Numbered from the stretch's first letter, positions 36,718 to 46,194 are shown. The stretch is DNA of 64,000 nt from JBJYIN01 sp046237015 (GCF_046237015.1 NZ_JBJYIN010000021.1:1-64000); one strand, 5' to 3'. The notes: generated by a model not told the origin, from the letters alone. Translations and numbers: made by a program.

Positions 36718-36769
36718 GCGCACCCCGTACCGGTACAGATTATCGTTCTTGGTACAGCACCACTCCCGA

Positions 36770-36845
<76 letters not shown>

Positions 36846-36883
36846 ATTTCTTTTCTATCGTTGTTTATCACTTATTCCAAATC

Positions 36884-37312
36884 TCAGGCAATACTTTTTG
36901 GTTTTCTAGCTTCAGTAAGCATTTTGTGTAATGTTTTCTGAAAGTTAGTCAGTTCTTCCGGGCTGAGTGTCTCAAGAAAGCTGTCAGTGACTCGATCTGC
37001 AACGAGTTTCGCCTCGTCTAATACCTGTTTTCCCTTTTTCGTCATGACGACTTTTTTCTGTCTTGCATCTTTTTCACCTGCTCGTCTTTCAATCAGCCCT
37101 TTTTTCTCCATGCGTGCCAGCATTTCCGTTAATGTTCCCCGTTTGGTAGCACTTGCCTGACCAAGGCTTAACTGATCCAGTTCATGTTCCTGATCCAGTG
37201 CTTCAAGCACAGCATATTGTGGTTTTGTTAGTTCAGGCATCAGAGATGACCAGCGTGCAGTGTGTTCTTGCAAAATAACGCGGATAACATGAAATACTTT
37301 ATCTTCAAACAT
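36884..37312 (-). CDS. MarR family transcriptional regulator
   Basis: A 142-residue winged-helix regulator. The recognition region is LSLGQASATKRGTLTEMLARMEKKGLIERR and the wing is AGEKDARQKKVVMTKKG. It is divergent from the hydroxyarylic-acid decarboxylase operon, and two inverted copies of a palindromic site lie between them, so it probably represses that operon until a phenolic ligand binds. I chose the ATG at 37312 (MFEDKVFHV) because AAAGGAA precedes it; the upstream ATG at 37330 overlaps that ribosome-binding site. Ligand is inferred, not shown. Confidence 0.88.
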   Translation of the reverse strand: MFEDKVFHVIRVILQEHTARWSSLMPELTKPQYAVLEALDQEHELDQLSLGQASATKRGTLTEMLARMEKKGLIERRAGEKDARQKKVVMTKKGKQVLDEAKLVADRVTDSFLETLSPEELTNFQKTLHKMLTEARKPKSIA

Positions 37313-37330
37313 ATACCGTTCCTTTATCAT

Positions 37331-37405
37331 TAATCCGTGTACGAACTAATTGACTTTATCGTCAGGTCATTCTTATGATGGCATCAATTAGTTCGTGTAC
37401 GGAGT
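37331..37405. promoter_or_regulatory. paired MarR-type operators
   Basis: CCGTGTACGAACTAATTGA (left, from 37335) is repeated inverted as TCAATTAGTTCGTGTACGG (right, ending 37402), with two mismatches over 19 bases and about 30 bases between. Each copy is itself a near-palindrome around TTCGTGTACGAA, the shape expected for a MarR dimer site. They lie immediately before the starts of both divergent genes. Confidence 0.7.
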
Positions 37406-37412
37406 ATTTTTG

Positions 37413-37997
37413 ATGCGTATCATTGTGGGCATAACGGGTAGCACTGGTGCTCCTCTTGCTATCGCGGTATTGCAAGCTTTACGTATGCAATCCGACGTTG
37501 AAGTTCATCTCGTCATGTCCAAATGGGCCCGCGTCACCATTGAATTGGAAACGCCAATGCAGTGGCGGGATGTTGCGGCCCTGAGCGATGTCTATTATGA
37601 CTCGAATAATCAGGCAGCCAAAATCAGTTCTGGCTCCTTTCTGACCGATGGAATGATTATTGTTCCTTGCAGCATGAAAACCCTTGCAGGAATTAGAGCT
37701 GGGTACAGCGAAGGGCTTATCGGACGAGCAGCAGATGTTGTCATTAAAGAGAACAGAAAACTTGTACTTGTTCCCCGTGAAACACCGCTGAGCACCATTC
37801 ATCTCGAAAATATGACTTATCTTTCACGGATCGGTGTGAACATTGTTCCCCCGATGCCCGCTTTTTATAACCACCCATCATCCGTTGATGACATTGTTAA
37901 TCATATTGTTACTCGTATTCTCGATCAGTTTGGCCTTGAGTTTCATGGAGCCAAGCGTTGGGAAGGGCTTTCGCATGCCAGAGACAATAGCGTATGA
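37413..37997 (+). CDS. bsdB: flavin prenyltransferase, UbiX-like (hydroxyarylic acid decarboxylase subunit B)
   Basis: Predicted to make prenylated FMN, the cofactor of the UbiD-type decarboxylase encoded next. The 194-residue protein has the UbiX/Pad1 signature MRIIVGITGSTGAPLAIAVL, the SSGSFLTDGMIIVPCSMKTLAGI region and VLVPRETPLSTIHLENM. A UbiX-UbiD-small protein gene trio is the layout of bsdBCD, also named vdcBCD, ecdBCD or kpdBCD, distinct from the ubiquinone genes. GGAG lies eight bases before the ATG at 37413; the upstream GTG at 37395 falls in the operator. Confidence 0.9.
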   Translation: MRIIVGITGSTGAPLAIAVLQALRMQSDVEVHLVMSKWARVTIELETPMQWRDVAALSDVYYDSNNQAAKISSGSFLTDGMIIVPCSMKTLAGIRAGYSEGLIGRAADVVIKENRKLVLVPRETPLSTIHLENMTYLSRIGVNIVPPMPAFYNHPSSVDDIVNHIVTRILDQFGLEFHGAKRWEGLSHARDNSV

Positions 37998-38059
37998 AAA
38001 AAATATGACTGCAACGTTGAATCAATGAGGGTAAATCTTAACCAGATAAGGAGAACGTG

Positions 38060-39490
38060 ATGCCTTTTGATGATCTACGATCATTTCTTGAGGCCCTGGA
38101 AAATAAGGGGCAGCTTTTAAAAGTCGAAGATAAAGTAAAACCAGAGCCCGATCTTGCTGCTGCGGGTAATGCCGCTGGGCGGATAGGAGAAAAAGCACCG
38201 GCACTCTATTTTGATAATATAGAGGGATTTACCGATGCGCGTGTTGCGCTCAATACCCTGGGGTCATGGCCTAATCACGCTATCGCGATGGGTATGGATC
38301 CCTCAACCTCAACACGGGAACAGGTCGCCGAATTTATTCGACGCTGGGATGATTTCCCGATTGCACCTGAGCGTCGTGAAAATGCTCCCTGGCGTGAAAA
38401 TACAACCGACGGTGAGGACATCAACCTGTTTGAAGTCTTACCGCTGTTCAGATTGAACGATGGGGACGGCGGGTACTATATCGATAAGGCGTCGGTGATC
38501 TCGCGGGATCCTGATGAGCCGGATAATTTCGATAAGCAAAATGTCGGCATTTATCGGATGCAGGTCAAGGGAAAACGCCATCTCGCCATTCAACCCGTAC
38601 CGGTACATGATATTGCTATCCACCTTCGTATGGCTGAAGAGAAAGGTGAGGATCTTCCGGTCGCGATTGCTATTGGTAATGATCCGATCATTACGCTTAT
38701 GGCGTCAACGCCATTACGTTATGACCAGTCTGAATATGAAATGGCTGGCGCACTCCGTCAGGCACCTTATCCCATCGCAACTGCACCTTTAACGGGTTTT
38801 GATGTGCCATGGGGATCGGAAATTATCATTGAAGGGGTCATTGAAGGGCGTAAACGCGAACTTGAAGGGCCGTTTGGTGAGTTCACTGGTAATTATTCCG
38901 GTGGGCATAGTATGCCTTTGATTCGGGTAGATAAAGTTTCATATCGTAACGACCTTATCTTTGAATCGCTCTATCTGGGTATGCCCTGGACGGAGGTCGA
39001 TTACCTTATTGGCCCGGCAACCTGTGTACCGCTTTATAAGCAGCTGAAGGCCGAGTTCCCCGAAGTTCAGGCGGTAAATGCCATGTACACACATGGTTTA
39101 TTGGCCATTATTTCAACTAAAAAACGTTATGGCGGTTTTGCCCGCGCAGTCGGGGTCCGTGCAATGACGACGCCTCATGGATTGGGGTATATGAAAATGG
39201 TGATTATGGTTGATGAGGATGTCGATCCTTTTAACCTGCCTCAGGTCATGTGGGCGCTTTCAACGAAAGTGAATGCGGCGGGTGATCTCATCCAGTTGCC
39301 AAATATGTCGGTTGTTCCGCTTGATCCTGGTTCTTCGCCTTCAGGCATTACCGACAAACTCGTTATTGACGCAACGACACCGGTGTATCCCGATACACGA
39401 GGGAATTACAGTATGCCTGTGCGCGATCTCCCTGAAACCGCATTCTGGGTCGAACGCCTTAATCAGTTAATATCAGGAGGGCAACAATGA
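38060..39490 (+). CDS. bsdC: non-oxidative hydroxyarylic acid decarboxylase, UbiD family (subunit C)
   Basis: Prenyl-FMN-dependent reversible decarboxylase of hydroxybenzoates; this subfamily acts on 4-hydroxybenzoate, protocatechuate, gallate or vanillate. The 476-residue protein shows UbiD blocks such as NVGIYRMQVKGKRHLAIQ, EIIIEGVIEGRKRELEGPFGEFTGNYSGGH (holding cofactor and catalytic Glu/Arg residues) and LGMPWTEVDYLIGP. The preferred substrate cannot be told from sequence. The ATG at 38060 has AAGGAGAACG upstream. In a plant-associated bacterium the role would be processing plant phenolic acids. Confidence 0.9.
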   Translation: MPFDDLRSFLEALENKGQLLKVEDKVKPEPDLAAAGNAAGRIGEKAPALYFDNIEGFTDARVALNTLGSWPNHAIAMGMDPSTSTREQVAEFIRRWDDFPIAPERRENAPWRENTTDGEDINLFEVLPLFRLNDGDGGYYIDKASVISRDPDEPDNFDKQNVGIYRMQVKGKRHLAIQPVPVHDIAIHLRMAEEKGEDLPVAIAIGNDPIITLMASTPLRYDQSEYEMAGALRQAPYPIATAPLTGFDVPWGSEIIIEGVIEGRKRELEGPFGEFTGNYSGGHSMPLIRVDKVSYRNDLIFESLYLGMPWTEVDYLIGPATCVPLYKQLKAEFPEVQAVNAMYTHGLLAIISTKKRYGGFARAVGVRAMTTPHGLGYMKMVIMVDEDVDPFNLPQVMWALSTKVNAAGDLIQLPNMSVVPLDPGSSPSGITDKLVIDATTPVYPDTRGNYSMPVRDLPETAFWVERLNQLISGGQQ

Positions 39491-39744
39491 TGAACCTGAA
39501 TAAAGAACCCAAGATTTGTCCACGTTGTCGCCATGAACATATCAGTGTGATGTATAACAGCCCGGTCGCTGATGTTTGGGCCGTTCTTCAGTGTGATAAA
39601 TGCCTCTATATGTGGCGAACCAGTGAACCGGCAAGACGTTCTGATCCTGAGCACTATCCTGAAAAATTCCGTATGACGGAGCAAGACATGGCCCATGCCG
39701 AGCCTATTCCGGCTATTCCGCCATTAAAAACGAAAGTAAGTTGA
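39487..39744 (+). CDS. bsdD: hydroxyarylic acid decarboxylase small subunit D
   Basis: An 85-residue protein with two CXXC pairs (CPRCRHEH and CDKCLYMWRT) that would bind zinc, and the family stretch VADVWAVLQCDKC. This matches the small D protein of bsdBCD/vdcBCD operons, which is required for activity in several systems but has no settled catalytic role. Its ATG overlaps the TGA of the upstream gene (ATGA), and AGGAGGG precedes it, indicating translational coupling. Confidence 0.87.
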   Translation: MMNLNKEPKICPRCRHEHISVMYNSPVADVWAVLQCDKCLYMWRTSEPARRSDPEHYPEKFRMTEQDMAHAEPIPAIPPLKTKVS

Positions 39745-40068
39745 TGTCGTCCTGATAAACAACACGACGTCTTATTTTGCTGTTCGTTCAAAACACGGAT
39801 CTGATACTGCCGAGGTCATTGCGGTATCAGATTGGGTTGGTCGTGTGTGAATCACGTAAACTTAGCGTTGTTACTGATAGAAATACTTTTCAGTGGAAAG
39901 CACTTGCCACCTGAGATGGGTTGGTACATAATGCTGACCGCTGAGTACAGTTTGTATGAAATAGTGATTAAATTCATAGCGTTACAAAATACTCGGTGTT
40001 GTTTGATTATTTTTGGTCCTGGTATCGCCTGATTCTTACCTAAGCTAAAGATAATAAATCTGTCCTAT
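39745..40068 (+). promoter_or_regulatory. spacer before tRNA-Gly copy 2, with duplicated promoter
   Basis: No gene is seen. TTGCCA (39904-39909) and CATAAT (39927-39932) are separated by 17 bases and followed by GCTGACCGCTGAG. The stretch GTACATAATGCTGACCG recurs exactly before tRNA-Gly copy 3. Transcription from here would produce a leader of about 130 bases before the tRNA. Confidence 0.6.
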
Positions 40069-40144
<76 letters not shown>

Positions 40145-40320
40145 ATATTTTATTGTCCTCTTTTATTCGTCCTGATTTATCTCATTCTTTTACTATTCCT
40201 TGTAAGAAAAGCCGAATTGCTGCAATTTTCTGTCATCAAGCGCCTATGGATGAGGTACTATTTGCCAGTACACCAACACGTTGATTTTCCTTATCTATCA
40301 CAATAGAAAGACGGTTTGAA

Positions 40321-40863
40321 ATGGAAATTTATCTTGGCTTAGCTCTGTTTTGTCTGGTGGTCGTCTGGGCAATTATCACTTATAACCGATTGATATCTCT
40401 AAGGCGTTTTAAAGATGAAGCCTGGAGCGGTATTGCTGTGCAACTGAAGCGTCGTCACGACTTGGCTCCCAACCTCCTTACGCTGGTCAAGCGTTACGCG
40501 CAGCATGAGAAAGACCTGCTGGAGACCATTTCCCGCCAGCGTTACGATCAAACGGCCAGTACCCGCCAAATTGCTCAGAATGAGCGAGAATATTCAGGGG
40601 CGTTAGGGCGTTTTTTTGCTCTGGCTGAGGCTTATCCTGATTTGAAGGCTAACCAGAATTTTCTCTCTTTGCAGCAATCTCTCTCCGAAATTGAAGAACA
40701 ATTGCAAATGTCGCGCCGGTATTTCAATGCCACGGTGAGGGATTTGAATATTCAGATAGAATCGTTTCCCAGTTTGTTAATCGCAAAGCTGTTCCGGTTC
40801 AAAACAGAGGTGTTTTTTGAACTGGGAAATCCCGTTGAGGGGCAAGTACCACGGATGGAGTGA
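40321..40863 (+). CDS. LemA family protein
   Basis: A 180-residue protein with one N-terminal membrane segment (about 3-22, IYLGLALFCLVVVWAIITY) followed by a long helical domain. The LemA pattern is visible as YNRLISLRRFKDEAWSGIAVQLKRRHDLAPNLL and later RRYFNATVRDLN. LemA proteins have no established molecular function. Here, as commonly seen, lemA is directly upstream of a DUF2207 gene, four bases apart, which suggests the two products act together at the inner membrane. Confidence 0.9.
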   Translation: MEIYLGLALFCLVVVWAIITYNRLISLRRFKDEAWSGIAVQLKRRHDLAPNLLTLVKRYAQHEKDLLETISRQRYDQTASTRQIAQNEREYSGALGRFFALAEAYPDLKANQNFLSLQQSLSEIEEQLQMSRRYFNATVRDLNIQIESFPSLLIAKLFRFKTEVFFELGNPVEGQVPRME

Positions 40864-40867
40864 AGTG

Positions 40868-42925
40868 ATGGCAGGGTGGCAAGGCATTATACGTTGTTGC
40901 GGCTTTCTATTTTTAATCTGTTGGAGCGCGTTGGCTCTGGCGGATTCGCAAAATAATAAAAATGATGGCATCAGTGTGACATCTGAGGCGACGGATTATC
41001 GCCATACGACAGATGAACGCATCTTGTTGTTCGATTCTCAGGCTCGTTTCCAGACCGATGGTTCTATGCTGGTGAAGGAGAACATTCAGGTTCGAACGAC
41101 CGGCGAGCAGATTAAACGAGGTATTTTCCGGACGCTTCCGTTGGTTTGGTATCGACAGGATGGCAGTACGTTTCAGTTGCAGTATCAGATTAAACAAGTG
41201 CTGCGAGATGGTGTGCCCGAAAACTATAGTATCGATTATATCAACGGGCATATGAAAGTATTGATTGGCCGCGCCAGCCATCAGCTTGAGCCTGGTACGT
41301 ATCGTTATCATATTCAGTATCAAGTGAGTAACCATTTCAGCCGTTTTCCCGATTGGGATGAGCTGTATTGGAACGTAACTGGTAACGGTTGGGGTTATCC
41401 CATCGATAAAGTCCGTTTTCGCCTACAGTTGCCGGAGGGAACGGCGTTTCTCACGCCTACCGGTAAAGATTCACGCCTGCGATCGATTGATGTGTATACC
41501 GGTCTGGTGGGCAGTAAAGGCGATAATGCCCGTATTCTGGATGATGGTAGTATCGAGACGCTAGCACCGCTGCGTTTGGGCGAAGGTGTCACGGTTGCTT
41601 ATACATGGCCGCGCAATATTCTGGCCTCAGCGCCTGCGCCGCAGGGAGATTCCCTACTGGGGGAATGGCTTTCCCCCACGCAGAAAAGCTGGGTTCTGTG
41701 GATTCCCTCCTTTTTGATCGCGATTTACTACCTGCTATGGTGGCGTAAGCATGTGGCTGCTGCTCGCTTAACCATGCCAGCGGTTGTGCCGTTGTACAGC
41801 ATTCCTGATGGGGTTTCTCCGGGCTATGTGCGTTATCTCATTCTGCGTACCTACGATAATATGGCTTTCTCCAGCGATATATTGGATCTGGTTTCCAGAC
41901 GTGCTATCGCACTGACAAAAATCAAATATAAATCCAGAAAAACCCGAAGGGGGGGAATGACGCCAGAGCGAGAGGAGCAATGGCTTACGCGTCTGCCCGA
42001 TAGTGCCTCTCAAAATCTGACGCCTGAAGATAGGACGTTTCTTAAGATCTTGTTTCCCGGTAAAAGCACGAAGTTGGATATTACGGAAAACACCCTGCGT
42101 TCAGAAAAAATGCTGGAAGCGCGCAATGCTCAGGAGGCGCGTTATAAAGAGGAGCAAGCGACCCTTTTCTTATCGATTTCTAGCGCAGTGAAGACGGGGA
42201 TCATACTCACTCTATTTGTACCGATCCTTTACGGTCTTTTTTTCGATCTTAGATCGGCTATTTCCACGATAATCAGCATGCCTTTCTTACTGATTTGTGT
42301 AGTGTTGTTTTTTAAGATCATGAAGTATATACGTTATTCCGCGATGCAACGGGGTAGCGAAGAAAGCAAAATATTATTCTTTTTGCAGTTGGTCGGTTTC
42401 CTCTTCACGCTGCTTTTCGGCTTGTTACTCTTTAATATATTCACATCATCCGCGCTTCCTGAAGGATATCAGAGAGCCTGGTCGGTAAGCTTGTTATTGT
42501 GTTTGGGTTTTTTCTGCATTGTACCGCGTCATACCCAGAAAGGATTGAATGGATTGTCCGTAGCGAAAGGGATGACTATGTATCTCCGTGCCGCAGAAGA
42601 GCGCCGTTATGAAACGCTGTATCCACCTGACAAATTGGTTATGCACTTTGAGCGTATGCTGCCTTACGCTTTGGCATTGGGGGTTGGAGAAACGTGGGCT
42701 AATACGTTTGCTCAGTATCTGAAGAGACATCAAGTGGCATCTGATGTTTTTCACAATACGGGATGGGAGTCGGTTTCTCAGTTCAGCAGGGCGTGTACCT
42801 CGTCGTCATCGAAGCCACCTCGAGCTGGTTCTGGCGGAGGAGGGGGGACGTCGATTGGCTCTGGTTCCTCCGGTGGCGGCTCGTCTGGTGGCGGCTCCGG
42901 TGGTGGTGGCGGCGGCGGTTGGTGA
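40868..42925 (+). CDS. DUF2207 domain-containing membrane protein with glycine-rich tail
   Basis: A 685-residue membrane protein. It has a signal peptide (about 1-26, ending ALALAD), an extracytoplasmic DUF2207 domain (about 40-270, with RGIFRTLP and YRYHIQYQVSN), a membrane segment near 280 and a cytoplasmic part. A membrane cluster follows at about 430-560, and the last 40 residues are a run of Gly/Ser (GGGSSGGGSGGGGGGGW). The ATG at 40868 is preferred because GGAG precedes it and it starts the signal peptide. Paired with lemA. Function unknown; the tail resembles low-complexity tails of other DUF2207/TPM proteins. Confidence 0.88.
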   Translation: MAGWQGIIRCCGFLFLICWSALALADSQNNKNDGISVTSEATDYRHTTDERILLFDSQARFQTDGSMLVKENIQVRTTGEQIKRGIFRTLPLVWYRQDGSTFQLQYQIKQVLRDGVPENYSIDYINGHMKVLIGRASHQLEPGTYRYHIQYQVSNHFSRFPDWDELYWNVTGNGWGYPIDKVRFRLQLPEGTAFLTPTGKDSRLRSIDVYTGLVGSKGDNARILDDGSIETLAPLRLGEGVTVAYTWPRNILASAPAPQGDSLLGEWLSPTQKSWVLWIPSFLIAIYYLLWWRKHVAAARLTMPAVVPLYSIPDGVSPGYVRYLILRTYDNMAFSSDILDLVSRRAIALTKIKYKSRKTRRGGMTPEREEQWLTRLPDSASQNLTPEDRTFLKILFPGKSTKLDITENTLRSEKMLEARNAQEARYKEEQATLFLSISSAVKTGIILTLFVPILYGLFFDLRSAISTIISMPFLLICVVLFFKIMKYIRYSAMQRGSEESKILFFLQLVGFLFTLLFGLLLFNIFTSSALPEGYQRAWSVSLLLCLGFFCIVPRHTQKGLNGLSVAKGMTMYLRAAEERRYETLYPPDKLVMHFERMLPYALALGVGETWANTFAQYLKRHQVASDVFHNTGWESVSQFSRACTSSSSKPPRAGSGGGGGTSIGSGSSGGGSSGGGSGGGGGGGW

Positions 42926-42995
42926 TACCATCAACTGAAATTGGTCATAATGGGTGGAGAAGAACGCTGGCTTCACCCATTTAAGAAAGGTGTTT

Positions 42996-43922
42996 ATGAG
43001 CGCTATTCTTTTATTGGACTCGCGTGCCGATGAAATACGTTCCGTTTTGAATCATTGTGCGCCAGAACTGGAATTGGTGATATCAGAGGGCTCCGCAGAA
43101 CAGGCCTCAAGTTGCCCGATTTGGCTCGGTGAGCCGGATACTGCGGCCCTGTTGCTCGCTCAAGGGGTAAAACCGAGGTGGCTACAGTCCACCTGGGCAG
43201 GATTCAAGCCATTATTGGCTAATGAGTTGCCGCGTGACTACCGTTTAAGCCGGGCTGTCGGTGTGTTTGGGCAGCCTATAGCCGAATATGTGATTGCCTA
43301 TATGCTCAGACATGAGCTGCGTTTGGCAGAACGGCAGCTTAGTCAAGCGGAACAACGGTGGGATCATCGGTTGCCCGGATCGTTGGCTGGTAAAAATGTG
43401 CTGATTGTTGGTGCGGGAGAGATCGGCAGCGAAGTTGCTGGTTTTCTAAGACCTTTTGGGGTCACGCTGTATGGTATTGCGAGTACGGCAAGACATCATC
43501 CTGATTTTAAAACAGTCATGTGTCTCGCTGAATTGTCTGATGCGGTGTCGGAAGCCGATTATGTTATCAATCTCCTGCCCGATACGTCGGCGACGACGGA
43601 TATTTATGACGCCAGCTTGTTTGCAGCGATGAAATCTTCATCCTTGTTTATCAATGTAGGGCGTGGCAGTGCTGTAGTTGATGATGATTTGCTGGCCGCG
43701 TTGCATGATGCCCAAATTGCTGGTGCGGTGCTGGATGTGTTTCGCCAGGAACCGTTACCAACTGACCACCCATTCTGGCAATCGCCAAATCTGACATTGA
43801 CGGCACACATTGCAGGGCCGATGGTGCCCAGCTTGATGGGGGCGTTATTTTTGGATAACCTCGCCCGATTTCACGCCAATGGCACACTTCGAGGTGAGGT
43901 TGATTTCAAACGAGAATACTAG
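42996..43922 (+). CDS. D-isomer 2-hydroxyacid dehydrogenase family protein (GhrA-like)
   Basis: NAD(P)-dependent oxidoreductase of 308 residues. The nucleotide-binding motif GAGEIGSEVAGF is at about 139-150. The catalytic Arg, Glu and His are in NVGRGSAVVDDDLL, DVFRQEPLPTDHPFW and LTAHIAGP. It resembles glyoxylate/hydroxypyruvate reductases, but the substrate cannot be told. The ATG at 42996 has AAGAAAGG upstream; the earlier in-frame start at 42954 lacks one. Confidence 0.87.
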   Translation: MSAILLLDSRADEIRSVLNHCAPELELVISEGSAEQASSCPIWLGEPDTAALLLAQGVKPRWLQSTWAGFKPLLANELPRDYRLSRAVGVFGQPIAEYVIAYMLRHELRLAERQLSQAEQRWDHRLPGSLAGKNVLIVGAGEIGSEVAGFLRPFGVTLYGIASTARHHPDFKTVMCLAELSDAVSEADYVINLLPDTSATTDIYDASLFAAMKSSSLFINVGRGSAVVDDDLLAALHDAQIAGAVLDVFRQEPLPTDHPFWQSPNLTLTAHIAGPMVPSLMGALFLDNLARFHANGTLRGEVDFKREY

Positions 43923-44005
43923 TTCGGTGCCTGCGATCAAACGGAGTGATGGTACGACGTTCCGTGAGCAGGCTTGGTTATCGTCCCCATCCTTGGGTTC
44001 CATTC

Positions 44006-44878
44006 TCAGTCTTTCAATTCTGGCAATTTCCCTGTTTGATGAAAGACACCAGCCCTGTAATCAGCGAACGCCTGTTTGATCTCTTCCTGATTGTTCATCA
44101 CAAAAGGTCCCTGAGCGCAGACCGGCTCATTAAGCGGATCAGCATGTCCAAATAACAAAATGCATTGGCTTAGCGCTTCGACTTCGAATGCATCGCCATC
44201 GTTATTCAGATCGACTAAATGCCATTTCTGAACGTTTTGACCCGCGATCGCAACATCGCCAGTGACGATATAAAGGAATACGTTGCGGTTTTTGGGCGCA
44301 GAGAGTGTGGTTTTCGCACTGGCCGATAAACGTACCACGGACATAAACACACCAGTAAGTGGCGTGATGGGGCCATGCTCCCCCAAAAATTCGCCTGAGA
44401 TGAGTTCCAGTTGCCCTTTGCCATCGTCTAAAGGTAGCCGAGGGATCGCCTCTTTTTGCACACCCGAGTAACGTGGATGTGTCATCTTGAGTTGAGAAGG
44501 AAGATTGACCCATAGCTGGAGTATTTCCATTGCGCCGCCTTCTTGCTTAAAGTGAGGCGGTGAAACTTCAGCGTGGATAAGACCCGATCCGGCGGTCATC
44601 CACTGTACGCCACCGGCTTCAATAATACTTTCATGTCCCCCTGAGTCATAGTGCGCCAGTGAACCCTCAAGAATGAAGGTAACGGTTTCGAAACCACGAT
44701 GTGGATGCGGGCCGAATGGCAGTCCATGATTGTTCGGTTGGTACACTTGCGGGCCGTGATGATTGAGGAACAGGAAAGGATCAATCTGATCGAGCTCTGG
44801 ACCTGGAACGGGTCTGCGTGTGACCAAATCTTCGATATCATCGCGATAAGCTATGTGCGTTTTCTTGACGGTACGCAT
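44006..44878 (-). CDS. pirin family protein
   Basis: A 290-residue bicupin. The N-terminal cupin has the metal site of pirins: HPHRGFETVTFILEG (two His), a third His in GSGLIHAEVSP and the Glu that follows it. Bacterial pirins have been linked to quercetin dioxygenase activity and to redox or metabolic regulation; the role here is unknown. It is convergent with the dehydrogenase gene and divergent from the EamA transporter gene across a 358-base gap. Confidence 0.92.
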   Translation of the reverse strand: MRTVKKTHIAYRDDIEDLVTRRPVPGPELDQIDPFLFLNHHGPQVYQPNNHGLPFGPHPHRGFETVTFILEGSLAHYDSGGHESIIEAGGVQWMTAGSGLIHAEVSPPHFKQEGGAMEILQLWVNLPSQLKMTHPRYSGVQKEAIPRLPLDDGKGQLELISGEFLGEHGPITPLTGVFMSVVRLSASAKTTLSAPKNRNVFLYIVTGDVAIAGQNVQKWHLVDLNNDGDAFEVEALSQCILLFGHADPLNEPVCAQGPFVMNNQEEIKQAFADYRAGVFHQTGKLPELKD

Positions 44879-45236
44879 AGTAAAAAATCCTTGTTGTTAA
44901 GCTATTGTTGCAATGTTTATTCAATGTACGTCTGCAATATGGGGAGATCAATTTATTTGCCGTGAGCAACTGACTATAGGGCAAGGATCGGTGGATCGAT
45001 GTGAACTCAATATATTTAACCGTATAACCTTAGCCTATCTGGAAAGAGTGGACTCTGCGGTGTTCAAGGGCAGACTCAAATTTTCACAGTAGGTGATCTC
45101 CCTATCAGTAAGATAAAATCTGGCAGAACAACGATGTTCAGTGGTGGTTGTCGGTTGCTACGTAGGATTATTTGAATGTTTACATGGTGGTAAGCCGTGG
45201 TATTTGACGTGTGTTTAATGGGAAACAGAGGCTTCA
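44879..45236. promoter_or_regulatory. pirin/EamA divergent intergenic region
   Basis: This 358-base gap holds no credible gene. It should contain the promoters of both divergent genes. CTCCCTATCAGTAAGATA near 45098 resembles half of a TetR-type operator, but there is no matching second half. I see no other defined structure. Confidence 0.4.
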
Positions 45237-46142
45237 ATGAGTGTGAGTAGAAGAGGGATGCTGTATGTGTTGCTTGCCGCCATTTTGTGGGGCAGTTCTG
45301 GTGTCTGCGCCCAGTATATTATGGAGCAGAGCCATATTTCATCAGAATCATTGACCATGCTGCGGTTGTTGTTCTCTGGTTTGATTCTGTTAACGTTGTC
45401 GTTTTCGCATGGTGATAAAATCTTTGCTGTTATTCGACATCGGGAGGATTGTGTCCGCCTGTTGTGCTTTACGTTATTTGGCGCGTTAACGGTTCAATTC
45501 ACTTTTTTGCTCACCATTGAAAAATCCAACGCCGCGACTGCCACTATCCTGCAATTTTTATCACCGACGATTATCGTGGCCTGGTTTGCTCTGGTCCGTA
45601 AAAAACGTCCTGGTGTGTTGATTGCTACGGCGATACTCACCTCATTAGTGGGAACGTTCCTGCTGGTAACGCATGGTAATTTCACCTCTATCTCCATTTC
45701 TTCAGACGCATTGTGCTGGGGGATCGCCTCGGCTTTTGCTGCGGCCTTTTACACGACCTATCCATCGGCGTTAATCGCTCGCTATGGGACGTTACCGATA
45801 GTTGGGTGGAGTATGTTGTTGGGGGGCGCGATGTTGGTGCCGTTTTATGCTCGGCAGGATATGACCTTCACGGCAAGTAATGGCGTGTTATTTGCGTTTT
45901 TCTATTTAGTGGTGATTGGTACAACGATTACCTTTAGTCTCTATCTAAAAGGTGCGCAGATGATCGGTGGGCCAAAAGCCAGTATTCTGAGTTGTGCCGA
46001 GCCTCTGAGTAGTGCGCTGTTATCTCTGCTGCTGTTGGGTATAACCTTTACCGTGCCTGACTGGTTGGGGACGTTACTGATTATCTCGTCAGTTGTTCTG
46101 ATTTCCATGGATTCTCGCGGGAAACTACACGCTACGCCGTAA
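45237..46142 (+). CDS. EamA/DMT family transporter
   Basis: A 301-residue inner-membrane protein with ten predicted membrane segments and two EamA repeats. The first starts LLAAILWGSSGVCAQYIM, the second LCWGIASAFAAAFYTTYP, and the last pair includes GPKASILSCAEPLSSALLSLLLLG. Such proteins usually export amino acids or metabolites; E. coli YicL and RhtA are relatives in the broad sense. GAGG precedes the ATG. It is the last gene of block B before the third tRNA-Gly. Confidence 0.9.
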   Translation: MSVSRRGMLYVLLAAILWGSSGVCAQYIMEQSHISSESLTMLRLLFSGLILLTLSFSHGDKIFAVIRHREDCVRLLCFTLFGALTVQFTFLLTIEKSNAATATILQFLSPTIIVAWFALVRKKRPGVLIATAILTSLVGTFLLVTHGNFTSISISSDALCWGIASAFAAAFYTTYPSALIARYGTLPIVGWSMLLGGAMLVPFYARQDMTFTASNGVLFAFFYLVVIGTTITFSLYLKGAQMIGGPKASILSCAEPLSSALLSLLLLGITFTVPDWLGTLLIISSVVLISMDSRGKLHATP

Positions 46143-46194
46143 ATGCTTAAGTTGGTGCTATTGCTCAGATAGCATCTTTTTCTATGAAAAGGGC

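Noticed and set aside
42744..42984. Arg/Trp-rich frames over the end of the DUF2207 gene
   Set aside because: They are alternative frames of the Gly/Ser-coding repeat tract.
45095..45118. tetO-like sequence before the EamA transporter
   Set aside because: Only one half resembles TCCCTATCAGTGATAGAGA, there is no second half, and no TetR-type regulator is encoded nearby.
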